A DNA stretch of 64,000 bases from JANNYA01 sp031422315 (GTDB taxonomy: Bacteria; Pseudomonadota; Gammaproteobacteria; Xanthomonadales; SZUA-5). The notes below the pieces were generated by a model that was given only the letters and a program-made list of their open reading frames with translations, was not told where the DNA came from and did no database searches. The DNA lies in NCBI GenBank assembly GCA_031422315.1, contig JANOQN010000066.1:1-64000 (forward strand), in the 5' to 3' direction. Positions within the stretch are counted from its first letter, which is position 1. Each line of letters begins with the position of its first letter. The translations under genes were made by a program, and so were the position numbers. This document shows positions 33,097-41,758 of the stretch, in pieces.

Positions 33097-34542
33097 ATGC
33101 GGCTTAGTTTGCCGATTGATTGGCGCTTCTGGTGCGCACTGCTGATGTGCCCGCTGCTGCTGACGCTATTGGGGATTGAACGGCACGCTGCCTGGTTAGA
33201 TGCGGGTACTGCGCATGTCAAATCCTCGCTTATTGCAGGTATTCACCCAAGCTCGTTTTATTTTACTGATCGATCCCAGCTTATCGGCGCAAAAGCAGAT
33301 GGCGCTAAGCTGACGCTTTCACCGCAGGGCGGGTTTTTAGTGCAGCCAACCAGTGAACACATCAGCTTTAGTTTGGCGCTCAAACAGCCGATAAATCCTA
33401 AAGATGTAGCGGAAATGATTTTGCATATTGATCACCCAGCGCCAGCATTTCAGTTTGCACTGGTGCTGCAAGAAGGGGCCGCTGAATCCGCTGCCAGCCC
33501 GGCCTGGATTTCTGAGCTCATAAGCCGTGACACCAGCAAGCTCGATTTGACGCGCGCGATTTTCACGCGAAATGGCAGCCAGGGCGGCGAGGCGCGCAGC
33601 TGGACGAGCCTGCCCACCAGCCACTATCTGCGGTTGTATGTGCATGTGCCAACGCGCGCATCGTTTGGCTTGAAATCGCTGTGGTTTCGCCTTGATGCGA
33701 ATGGAATCAAGCGCTTGCGAGCGGAGATAAAACCTGCTGAATTTGCGAACTTTGGCGCGCTCGCGCCTGCGGCGCTGCTTGTCGTCATGATGCTTTGGAC
33801 GCTCTCGGTGCTGCCGGTGTGGCGCGGTTTAGCGGCGCGCAGCGCCAGTGCACCGATTGGTTTGGCAGTGCTAGTTTTTTTGCCCGGCTTTGTGTTGCTG
33901 AGCTTTGCTTGGGGGTTTTCCATGCCCGGCCCATTTGATTTGAATTGGCCTGATGCGTGGGTTGATGTTCAAGCTAGCCTGAGGGAATTTAGATTTAGCA
34001 AGGTGCTGCTAAGCCAACTGCTCGGCATTGCGTGGTTGCTAGCTGCATTGCTGTTAGCCCTTCGCTATGCCCTGATCAGCGGGCCGATTAGCCCGGATCT
34101 GCCTGCGAAAATTCAAAATCAATTAACGCTTATCGCGGCGTTGGCAGGCGCTGCGGTGATACTCATTGCTGCAGGGTTGCCTGAAAACTTGCCCAATTTG
34201 GCGCGCTTATTGGGCTATTTAGGCTTTGCGTTAGTCCAGCAATTCTTGTTACAGCGCGTTGTGTTGCGGGCTTTACTAGATTCCTTTAGTCAGCACTTTG
34301 CAATTTTGCTCGCCGCGCTTATGTTCGCGCTGTGGCACAGCCCTAACACCACGCTGATGCTGACTTGTTTTGTGGGTGCGCTGTACGCCTGTGGTTTGAG
34401 CGTGCGCGGCGTCGACTGGCGCAGGCTAGCGCTGTTGCACGCGCTGCTGGGCACGTTGCTGGTCATGTGTTTTCCAACTGACGTGCTTAAAAATGCCGAA
34501 ATTGGCAGTCGGCATTTTACTTTGGCGGCGAGTGAGCGCTAA
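33097..34542 (+). CDS. Multi-span membrane protein with degenerate CPBP-protease C-terminus
   Basis: The protein has 481 residues from ATG 33097, 2 bases after phhB. After one N-terminal membrane segment there is a periplasmic domain of about 190 residues with beta-sheet character. About seven more membrane helices follow from residue 220. The last 100 residues resemble CPBP (Abi) intramembrane proteases: QQFLLQRVVLRALLDSF aligns with the EExxxR motif but has Gln-Gln in place of the catalytic Glu-Glu, while the second motif MFALWHSPNTTLML retains His. It is therefore probably inactive as a protease or has a different function. It ends overlapping, tail to tail, the PaiB-like gene by 4 bases. 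Confidence 0.6.
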   Translation: MRLSLPIDWRFWCALLMCPLLLTLLGIERHAAWLDAGTAHVKSSLIAGIHPSSFYFTDRSQLIGAKADGAKLTLSPQGGFLVQPTSEHISFSLALKQPINPKDVAEMILHIDHPAPAFQFALVLQEGAAESAASPAWISELISRDTSKLDLTRAIFTRNGSQGGEARSWTSLPTSHYLRLYVHVPTRASFGLKSLWFRLDANGIKRLRAEIKPAEFANFGALAPAALLVVMMLWTLSVLPVWRGLAARSASAPIGLAVLVFLPGFVLLSFAWGFSMPGPFDLNWPDAWVDVQASLREFRFSKVLLSQLLGIAWLLAALLLALRYALISGPISPDLPAKIQNQLTLIAALAGAAVILIAAGLPENLPNLARLLGYLGFALVQQFLLQRVVLRALLDSFSQHFAILLAALMFALWHSPNTTLMLTCFVGALYACGLSVRGVDWRRLALLHALLGTLLVMCFPTDVLKNAEIGSRHFTLAASER

Positions 34543-35192
34543 GGGGCTAGAAGGCTATGAAGGCCTCGCCTTCGCGCCCATTCGGCCATTGCTTTGGACT
34601 TTTCGTTGCTATTTGCCTCTAGGCCTGCGATTACACCGCGCTGATCAGACTCAGGCCGATTCTGACTAACCTTCCATTTTCCAACCAACGAAGTGATCGG
34701 GATTTCAATGCCCACAATGGCGCTCAGCAGTTGTTCGGTGAATTCTTGCGGTGCGTCGCTTACTTTCCAAGGTTGCGGCTGATGTTGTTCATGGCTATTG
34801 GTAAGCTGGTTTATATGTTCTAACAACCAACCACGATCCTCGATTGCGCGCGGCATGCCATGCGCATGCACGACGACATAATTCCATGTCGGAACCGCCT
34901 TGCCGTGCGCGTGCTTACTTGGATACCAAGACGGCGTGATGTAGCTTTCGGCGCCTTGGAAAATGATCAGCGAATTGTGCACTTTGGAAAAGCTATGCCA
35001 AGCAGGATTGGCGCGCGCGACATGACCGACCAGCGTGCCTAATTCACCGCGATTAGGATCAATCAAAAACGGAATATGGTTCGCAGTTAGACCTTCGTCG
35101 CTCTGGATAACCCAAGCGCCCAGGGGATGCGCGCAGATAAGTTCGTGCAGAACATTAGTGTTAACTTCTTCAAAGTGCTTTGGCTGGTACAT
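34539..35192 (-). CDS. FMN-binding negative transcriptional regulator, PaiB family
   Basis: The 217-residue protein matches PaiB/FMN-binding split-barrel proteins: YQPKHFEEVNTNVLHELICAHPLGAWVI at the N-terminus, NHIPFLIDPNRGELGTLVGHVARANPAW and the very typical YITPSWYPSKHAHGKAVPTWNYVVVHAHG. In Bacillus PaiB represses sporulation and degradative genes; in proteobacteria the role is mostly unknown, and FMN binding or an oxidoreductase-like activity is plausible. It overlaps the 3' end of the convergent CPBP-like gene by 4 bases. Confidence 0.88.
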   Translation of the reverse strand: MYQPKHFEEVNTNVLHELICAHPLGAWVIQSDEGLTANHIPFLIDPNRGELGTLVGHVARANPAWHSFSKVHNSLIIFQGAESYITPSWYPSKHAHGKAVPTWNYVVVHAHGMPRAIEDRGWLLEHINQLTNSHEQHQPQPWKVSDAPQEFTEQLLSAIVGIEIPITSLVGKWKVSQNRPESDQRGVIAGLEANSNEKSKAMAEWARRRGLHSLLAP

Positions 35193-35237
35193 GTTGATTC
35201 CTCAGGCGGCAGAGTTTTGGGTTTGGTCGAAGTCCAG

Positions 35238-36401
35238 CTAAGCAAACATTTCAGCGATCAGACCATCCAAGGTCTTAGCCTCAATGCCGGGCGCAAGCAC
35301 AGTTAGCTTTGGGTTCGAGCGCGTATCGCCATGTACCAGTACTGCGCGTGTGGGCGTGTCTTTGAACGCCAAAGCGAGCTGTTGCAGCGGTTTGGTCATG
35401 GCAGGAATTGGCGTACTAGATGTCTTGACTTCAATGAGATAGGTTTGCCCGCGATGTGGAACAATGAAGTCGACTTCTAAGCCTTGCTGATCGCGAAAAA
35501 AATACAGCTCACGCCGATAGCCGCGATTAATCAGCGCTTTAGCCAACTCGCAGGCAACAATGCCCTCGGTAATCGCACCTAAAAACGGCGAGCGCAGCAG
35601 CTCAGCTTGGCTTTGAATACCTAAAAGATGACATGCCAGGCCAGAATCACACAAATAGATTTTGGGCGATTTGATAATGCGCTTGCCTAAGTTTGAAAAA
35701 TACGGCGGAACGATCAACAGCAAGCCCGTGGTTTCCAGAACGTTAAGCCACTCGCTAATCGCCGGCACTGTTAATCCAAGCGGCGCAGCAAAGTCAGATC
35801 GGTTCAAAACCTGGCCATGTCTAGTTGCCACGAGCGATAAAAATCGCCTAAAGGTACTTAGATTACGAACATTCAAAACTGCGCGCACATCACGCTCTAA
35901 ATAGGTTTGGATGTAGGACGCGAACCAGATGCTACGGGCAGCAGGGCGTGCAAGCACCTCAGGGAAGCCGCCATAAAGCGCTGAGACGCGTGTCGATTCT
36001 TCCCGCGCGATTGGCATTAGCTGAAAAACAGCGGCGCGCCCAGCCATCGATTCGCTTACACCCTGCATGAGCGGCGCTTCTTGCGATCCGGTTAAAAACC
36101 ACTGCCCAGTTTTTCGCGGCGCAGCGTCAATTCGCGTACGGATGTAGGCAAACAGCTCGGGCGCGTTTTGAATTTCATCCAAAATAACTGGCAATTTAAG
36201 GCTGTCGATGAAACTTCTAGCATCGCTTCTAATGCGTAGCAATACATCCGGATCTTCTAGCAGCACATAGTTCGCACGCGGCAGAAGCTTCTTCAATAGG
36301 TAAGATTTTCCGCAGCGCCTGGGACCAGTCAAAACGACCGCCGAGAAGTTTTTTGCCGCCAAGCTGAGCTGCATTGTTAAGGTTCTGTCGATTAGTTTCA
36401 T
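35238..36401 (-). CDS. AAA ATPase with C-terminal DUF4143 domain
   Basis: The protein has 387 residues. Walker A is TGPRRCGKSYLLKKLL at about residues 25-40, Walker B is LPVILDEIQNAPELFAYIR near 82 and sensor-like FLTGSQEAPL near 108. The DUF4143 domain at about 190-340 has RHGQVLNRSDFAAPLGLTVPAISEWLNVLETTGLLLIVPPY and a PD-(D/E)xK-like region (LEVDFIVPHRGQTYLIEVKTS). These proteins are widespread in accessory positions and are suggested to be nucleases or toxin-like, but the role is unknown. No partner gene is next to it. Confidence 0.88.
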   Translation of the reverse strand: MKLIDRTLTMQLSLAAKNFSAVVLTGPRRCGKSYLLKKLLPRANYVLLEDPDVLLRIRSDARSFIDSLKLPVILDEIQNAPELFAYIRTRIDAAPRKTGQWFLTGSQEAPLMQGVSESMAGRAAVFQLMPIAREESTRVSALYGGFPEVLARPAARSIWFASYIQTYLERDVRAVLNVRNLSTFRRFLSLVATRHGQVLNRSDFAAPLGLTVPAISEWLNVLETTGLLLIVPPYFSNLGKRIIKSPKIYLCDSGLACHLLGIQSQAELLRSPFLGAITEGIVACELAKALINRGYRRELYFFRDQQGLEVDFIVPHRGQTYLIEVKTSSTPIPAMTKPLQQLALAFKDTPTRAVLVHGDTRSNPKLTVLAPGIEAKTLDGLIAEMFA

Positions 36402-36462
36402 TTGAGTAATTTAAACTATCACTTTAAATAACTCAATGCTCAACGCAAATACGCTTGGCAAA

Positions 36463-38616
36463 TCAATCGAAAAACCGCGCCAGCATTTTTGCCATCAGTT
36501 TGGCCTTGAAACTCTGCGCAGGCGACAACCCAACACGTGCCAGCAAAGTATGGTGCTCGGATTTTGGCGGTGCGCTAACAAGGCTGGACAGTGCAGTTAG
36601 AATCGTGCCGAATCGACTTGCAGTAGCAGCTTTTAAGCGCGCCAGCGCAGATAACAGCTTAAGTTCGCTAGCATCAAAATCCGAGCCAAAAGGATAGCGG
36701 GCAAATTGCCCGGCCGCTTGAAATGGCGCTAGCGCAGCGGCTAAGCGTGCTGGCGTGTTGTGCTGCCAATGGTCGGGCGCAGTAAAATCAGCGCCTAGTT
36801 TTCCTTCAGCTTTTGCGTGCTGAATTAACTCGCTTTGGAAGCGCGCATCGGTTATCGCAAGCAGACGTTTGACTACTTCCTCATCCGATTGCCCACGCAA
36901 ATCGGCAACCCCATATTCGCTGATCACAATATCGCGCAAATGCCGTGGAATTGTGCAGTGAGCGTAGTTCCAAACGATGTTTGAGCGTGCCTTTTCCGGG
37001 TGTTTACCTTCCCGCACCGAACGCAGCATCAAGACTGAGCGGCCGTTTGGAATCGCGTGCGCCATCGCGACAAAATTGTATTGCCCGCCCACACCGCTGA
37101 CCACGCGCGCATCGGCCAAGCCATCCGAAACGGCCGCACCGCCGAGCGTTTGCATCATGCACGTATTGAAAAAACGCGCCTCACTGCGCTGCGCTCTATC
37201 CAGCGCTTCGCGGCCGCCATAAAGCTCATTGATGAAGCTGACGCGCGTCATGCATAAGCCCTCAAAATCATCGCTACTCAATGTGTTTAGCCATTGATAA
37301 AGCGGTTTAGCACCTAAGTAAAATGCGCCATGCAAATAGCGCCCACCTCGCAGCGTTCGGCCCTGCATCTGTCTTGTCAGCGCAGCGCGATTGTTCGCAT
37401 CAAGCAAATCTGCGCCGCTTTGGCTGCTATCAGAAAACTGCAATACGCCATCATGTAGTCGGCAGTCTTGCGCGAGCCAGCCAAAGCGTATCAACCAATC
37501 CAGGCTCGGCTGATCAAGCTGAGTTTCAATGATCTCAGCTTCAACTAAGCGCGCCAACGTGAGTTGATCTGCGCGCGCTTCCAAAATCCCCTGATTTAAT
37601 AGCGTTTGCAGCTTGACATCATCAAACACGCGGCGCTTGAGTATTTTTGCTTGCCGAAGGTGCATAAAACCATCCATGACCATCTCGCTGGCACCATACA
37701 ACCCGTGCTCAAATTCGGATTCACCGCCTTGCTTGGCAAGCGCTGCGCTGATTGGCACGCTGCGCACCGCCGCCAATGCTCGGCGATAGTCAGCGTTGTT
37801 GTCCTGGCGTTGAATCAATGCATAGACCAAAGCGTCGGATAGCGCGCCGATTCCAATTTGTAACGTGCCGCCATCCTTGACTAAGGCGCTGGCATGCAGG
37901 CCAATGGCAAACTCATGCGGCGCGACGGGCTCTCGCGGCAGCGCAAACAAAACGTGTGGGCTAGCCTCCAACAACAGATCGGCGAAGCTTAAATCGACTT
38001 CGGCATCGTTCCCTAAAAAGGGCAAGTTTGGATGCACGGCGCAAACCATCAGTGGCCGGTTCTGCCCTGCTGCGGCGAAGGCGTCCAGCGCATCCAAGGT
38101 TACATCCGGATTGCAAGACAGGCTCAATTTATCGCCGCGCCGCGCCACCAAATGCAAAATCACATTGACGCCCAGCGCCAGCAATTCACGCGCCACGTGG
38201 GTGTAGTTCAAGCTGATGTAATCACGCTGCGCACGATCGTTTTTCAGCATGCTGCCGGATTGAAAATAGAACTCGTGCACGCGGATGCGTTCGCACAGCG
38301 TGTGATTTTTCTGCTGCCGCACATAATCCAGCACCGGGTAATCCGCGCCAAACTGGCGCTCAATGAAGGGCCCTGCAAACGCGGCTTCCAAGTTAATTTC
38401 GCCAGACTTTGTGCGCGCAACCGCTGGCACATCCAGAGATAGCGCGGTAACGATAGTCAGGAAAAGCGATGCATCGCTAGTCACGCGTGCGGTCAGGGCG
38501 TTGATCAGCTCATTCGGTTTGCCCAAGCCCAGCGGCAAAGCGGCAACGATTTTCGGGCCTGCGATCGCAACAATGCGCTCAACGACGTCACTTAAACTGC
38601 TGTAGTTTGGGTCCAT
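36463..38616 (-). CDS. Acetyl-CoA hydrolase/transferase family protein
   Basis: The 717-residue protein is longer than the usual 430-640 residues of 4-hydroxybutyrate or succinyl-CoA:acetate CoA-transferases. The N-terminal part has PLGLGKPNELINAL and HEFYFQSGSMLKNDRAQRDYISLNYTHVARELLALGVNV. The middle has GGTLQIGIGALSDALVYAL, then a region with GLYGASEMVMDGFMHLRQAKILKRRVFDD. The C-terminal AcetylCoA_hyd_C part has SVLMLRSVREGKHPEKARSNIVWNY, the typical TIPRHLRDIVISEYGVADLRGQSDEEV and on. Substrate is unclear. It is transcribed toward the DUF4143 gene, 60 bases apart. Confidence 0.8.
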   Translation of the reverse strand: MDPNYSSLSDVVERIVAIAGPKIVAALPLGLGKPNELINALTARVTSDASLFLTIVTALSLDVPAVARTKSGEINLEAAFAGPFIERQFGADYPVLDYVRQQKNHTLCERIRVHEFYFQSGSMLKNDRAQRDYISLNYTHVARELLALGVNVILHLVARRGDKLSLSCNPDVTLDALDAFAAAGQNRPLMVCAVHPNLPFLGNDAEVDLSFADLLLEASPHVLFALPREPVAPHEFAIGLHASALVKDGGTLQIGIGALSDALVYALIQRQDNNADYRRALAAVRSVPISAALAKQGGESEFEHGLYGASEMVMDGFMHLRQAKILKRRVFDDVKLQTLLNQGILEARADQLTLARLVEAEIIETQLDQPSLDWLIRFGWLAQDCRLHDGVLQFSDSSQSGADLLDANNRAALTRQMQGRTLRGGRYLHGAFYLGAKPLYQWLNTLSSDDFEGLCMTRVSFINELYGGREALDRAQRSEARFFNTCMMQTLGGAAVSDGLADARVVSGVGGQYNFVAMAHAIPNGRSVLMLRSVREGKHPEKARSNIVWNYAHCTIPRHLRDIVISEYGVADLRGQSDEEVVKRLLAITDARFQSELIQHAKAEGKLGADFTAPDHWQHNTPARLAAALAPFQAAGQFARYPFGSDFDASELKLLSALARLKAATASRFGTILTALSSLVSAPPKSEHHTLLARVGLSPAQSFKAKLMAKMLARFFD

Positions 38617-38676
38617 CCGCGCACCGGTTTTAGAACTCTAAGGCGGCTGAGTTTACACTTTGATGTCGTCGAACTA

Positions 38677-40296
38677 TCACCCCCGCACATCTGCAAACGT
38701 CAAATCAAAACGCGCAAGATACTTGCGCAGGCGATCCGCATCGTTGGTGGAGGCTTTTACCGCGCGGCTGGCTTGGAATAGCGTGCGGCCGGCGGCAGAT
38801 GCAGTTTGGCTGGCGCGACAGACTCGCACCACGTCGATCAACTGCGCCCTATCAAAACGATCCAGCTGCGCTAGTCCTGCGCCTAGCAGCGCACCAAGAT
38901 CGACGTCTTCGGCTGCTATAGAGCGATCTTTCGCGGTGGCGTTTTTCCACAAATGGCGCAAGCGCTGTAGCTCGCCATCTACGACGATGACGGTGATTCG
39001 CCCGCTTTCGGCGAGCGTCGCCATGCGCGTAATGGACGCGCCCAGATCGCGAAAATTGCCGGGCCAAAGCGCAGTATCGCTTGTGGCGAATTGCAAGTAG
39101 CGGGCGCGCGCTTCACGGTTAAATTGCACGCGCTCGCCACCGGCTGCGGCAAAGCGAGCCAATTCGAAATCCAGATTGGGTTCGATATCTTCACTTCGAT
39201 CTTTTAGGCTGGGCAAATCGAAGGTCCACAGATTCAAGCGAGCGAACAAGTCATCACGAAACCGACCTTCGAGTACGGCTGCACCCAAATCACGGTTGGT
39301 GCCGGCAATCAGCTGAAAATTACTGCTGACATCTTTATCGCTGCCCATCGGTGGAAAGCGCTTCTCTTCAATTGCACGCAGCAGCATTGCTTGCTCATCA
39401 AGCCCTAGTTCGCCAATCTCATCTAGGAACAAAAGGCCGCCGTCGGCGCTGCGCAAATAGCCCAAGCGCTCATGTTGCGCGCCGGTGTAGGCGCCGCGCA
39501 CGTGGCCGAATAGCGCGCTGGCCGCGCCATCACCGCGCAGCGTAGCGCAGTTGACCTCAATCAATGCGCCGCTAAGCTGTTGGCGCTGCTTTTTCAACGC
39601 ATAAATATTGCTGGCAAGTTTGCTTTTGCCGGCGCCCGTTGGGCCCATCAACAATATAGGCGCTTTGGATTTCGCTGCGACGCGCTCGATTTGTTCGATC
39701 ATCAAATTAAACGCCGCGCTGCGGGTGGCAATGCCGGATTTTAGAAAGGTCGCGGTGTCAGCGCGCTCGCGTGCGAAGCGCTGAGCAATCACGTCGTAGC
39801 GCGCCAAATCCAAGTCGATAAAATCATAGCTGCCCGACGCGCCAGATTTTTGTTTGCGCGGCGGCGCAGTTTGCAACAAGCGCGCCGGAATGTAGCGCGC
39901 TTCAGTCAACAAAAACCAACAAATCTGCGCTACGTGGCTGCCGGTGGTGATGTGTACCAAATAATCTTCGTGCTCCGTATCAAACGGGTAGGCTTTGGCA
40001 AAATCGTACAGCGTCGTGTAAACGCCCTCAAAATCCCACGGATCTGCCAAATGCATATCGTGAGTAATGACCTTTGTTTGAGGGCTTAGCTGCAGCAAAT
40101 CGGCTTTGACCAGTTCGGCCAAATTTTTGAAGCGGCGCTCATCCACCAAAAGATCGATCCGATCCGGCACAAAATCATCAAACATGCCTAGACTTACCGT
40201 GGGGCGCCAGCGTTCCCAGCGCCCGCCGCTGCTGCCGGTGTCAAGCTGGGTTCCTAGAAATCCGAGTACTACCGTACGTTTTTTAGCGTTTGCCAT
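38677..40296 (-). CDS. rtcR: RtcR, sigma-54-dependent regulator of RNA repair
   Basis: The protein has 539 residues from ATG 40296 with GGA upstream; a start further up (40434) lies within the divergent promoter. Residues 1-180 form the CARF-like sensory domain (VLGFLGTQLDTGSSGGRWERWRPTVSL, VHITTGSHVAQICWFLLTEARYIPA), thought to sense RNA with a 2',3'-cyclic phosphate end. The AAA+ domain at about 195-420 has Walker A GPTGAGKSKLA, the sigma-54-contacting GAYTGA loop (VRGAYTGAQHERLG), Walker B LLFLDEIGELG and Arg fingers. A helical C-terminus follows. It faces rtcB and should activate it. Confidence 0.93.
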   Translation of the reverse strand: MANAKKRTVVLGFLGTQLDTGSSGGRWERWRPTVSLGMFDDFVPDRIDLLVDERRFKNLAELVKADLLQLSPQTKVITHDMHLADPWDFEGVYTTLYDFAKAYPFDTEHEDYLVHITTGSHVAQICWFLLTEARYIPARLLQTAPPRKQKSGASGSYDFIDLDLARYDVIAQRFARERADTATFLKSGIATRSAAFNLMIEQIERVAAKSKAPILLMGPTGAGKSKLASNIYALKKQRQQLSGALIEVNCATLRGDGAASALFGHVRGAYTGAQHERLGYLRSADGGLLFLDEIGELGLDEQAMLLRAIEEKRFPPMGSDKDVSSNFQLIAGTNRDLGAAVLEGRFRDDLFARLNLWTFDLPSLKDRSEDIEPNLDFELARFAAAGGERVQFNREARARYLQFATSDTALWPGNFRDLGASITRMATLAESGRITVIVVDGELQRLRHLWKNATAKDRSIAAEDVDLGALLGAGLAQLDRFDRAQLIDVVRVCRASQTASAAGRTLFQASRAVKASTNDADRLRKYLARFDLTFADVRG

Positions 40297-40409
40297 AGTT
40301 GATCCAGAAAGATAAACACGATTCTCTGAGATCATAATTGAGTTGAGCCGGTTTTGTACTGTTTGGGTAATATTGAGTGAATACAACGGTTTATGATTTC
40401 GCGCTTGCT

Positions 40410-40425
40410 TGGCACGGAATCTGAT
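40410..40425 (+). promoter_or_regulatory. Candidate sigma-54 promoter of rtcBA
   Basis: TGGCACG at 40410-40416 is a perfect -24 element. The -12 element, at 40421-40425, reads CTGAT instead of TTGCW, so it is weak there. It lies about 90 bases before the rtcB start and on the correct strand for the RtcR-controlled operon. Confidence 0.5.
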
Positions 40426-40514
40426 AACACGCAAAGTACGTGGAACCGATCAAATGTGTGTATTCGTCACCCCCGCGTTGCACTTGCACTAAATTTTTTA
40501 CAGGAAAATTGAAA

Positions 40515-41750
40515 ATGAAAACCGAATCCCTAAACTACGAAGCCATCAATGCTGCACCTGGCAGCGTTGAGATCAAAATGTGGACGCGCGGCGTGCCGGT
40601 CGAGGATGAGGCGCGCCGCCAGCTTGCGCATTTGGCTAAGCTGCCGTTTGTGTGGCCGCATGTGGCAGTAATGCCTGACGTGCATGTGGGCATTGGCGCG
40701 ACGGTAGGTTCCGTACTACCTACGCAGGGCGCGATTGTGCCGGCTGCGGTTGGCGTAGATATTGGTTGCGGCATGATGGCGGCGCGTACGTCATTAAAAG
40801 CACGCGATTTGCCGGATAATTTGTTCGGTGTGCGCGCTGCAATAGAAAGCGCCGTGCCGCACGGGCGCACGGTAACGCGGGGCGGGCGCGATAAAGGCTC
40901 GTGGGAAAACGCACCAGATTTGGCAAACGCTGCGTGGGCAAACTTGCAGGGCGATTTCGCGCAGATTTGCGAGCTGCACCCGCGCTTAAAGAACACCAAC
41001 AACCTTTCGCATCTGGGTACTTTGGGCACCGGTAACCATTTTGTCGAACTGTGTTTGGATGAAGCCGATTGCGTGTGGATGATGCTGCATTCGGGCTCGC
41101 GCGGCGTCGGCAATGCCATCGGCACGCATTTTATTGCGCTCGCGCAGGATGATATGCGCGCGCATATTGCTAACTTGCCGCACCGCGATCTGGCGTATTT
41201 TCAAGAGGGCTCGGCGCATTTCGATGAGTATGTGTTTGCGGTCGACTGGGCGCAGCGTTTTGCCAAGGCGAATCGCGAAATCATGATGCAAAACGCACTG
41301 GGCGCATTGGCAAAAGTGGTGCCAAAAGCGTTCACCATCGACGCGCATGCCGTTAACTGCCACCATAACTATGTGCAGCGCGAAACCCATTTTGGCGAAT
41401 CGCTGTTGGTAACGCGCAAAGGTGCAGTGAGCGCGCAGCGCGGCGAGCTGGGCATTATTCCGGGCAGCATGGGCGCAAAGAGCTTTATTGTACGCGGGCT
41501 AGGAAATGCGGAGGCACTGTGTTCGTGTTCACACGGCGCAGGCCGGGTGATGAGCCGCACGAAAGCCAAGCAGCTGATCAGCGTGCAGGATCATATTAAA
41601 GCGACGGCGCATGTTGAATGCCGTAAAGATGCCAATGTGGTGGATGAATCGCCCGCCGCATACAAGTCCATCGATGCAGTCATGGCGGCGCAGCAGGATT
41701 TGGTAGAAATCGTGCACACCTTGCGGCAAGTGGTGTGTGTTAAAGGATAG
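40515..41750 (+). CDS. rtcB: RNA-splicing ligase RtcB (3'-phosphate / 5'-OH RNA ligase)
   Basis: The protein has 411 residues from ATG 40515, with AGGAAAA upstream; an in-frame TTG/GTG extension from 40440 would include the sigma-54 promoter tail. RtcB joins RNA 2',3'-cyclic phosphate or 3'-phosphate ends to 5'-OH ends using GTP and Mn. The Mn-binding VGVDIGCGMMAARTSL is near residue 90, GTLGTGNHFVELCLDE near 175 and HSGSRGVGNAIG near 195. The conserved nucleophile His lies near ALCSCSHGAGRVMSRTKA (residues about 335-350). The length matches E. coli (408). rtcA follows 8 bases later. Confidence 0.96.
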   Translation: MKTESLNYEAINAAPGSVEIKMWTRGVPVEDEARRQLAHLAKLPFVWPHVAVMPDVHVGIGATVGSVLPTQGAIVPAAVGVDIGCGMMAARTSLKARDLPDNLFGVRAAIESAVPHGRTVTRGGRDKGSWENAPDLANAAWANLQGDFAQICELHPRLKNTNNLSHLGTLGTGNHFVELCLDEADCVWMMLHSGSRGVGNAIGTHFIALAQDDMRAHIANLPHRDLAYFQEGSAHFDEYVFAVDWAQRFAKANREIMMQNALGALAKVVPKAFTIDAHAVNCHHNYVQRETHFGESLLVTRKGAVSAQRGELGIIPGSMGAKSFIVRGLGNAEALCSCSHGAGRVMSRTKAKQLISVQDHIKATAHVECRKDANVVDESPAAYKSIDAVMAAQQDLVEIVHTLRQVVCVKG

Positions 41751-41758
41751 GGATAGTT

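Noticed and set aside
40440..40514. Upstream extension of RtcB
   Set aside because: It has no ribosome-binding sequence and lies just downstream of the probable sigma-54 promoter; RtcB homology starts at ATG 40515 with AGGAAAA.
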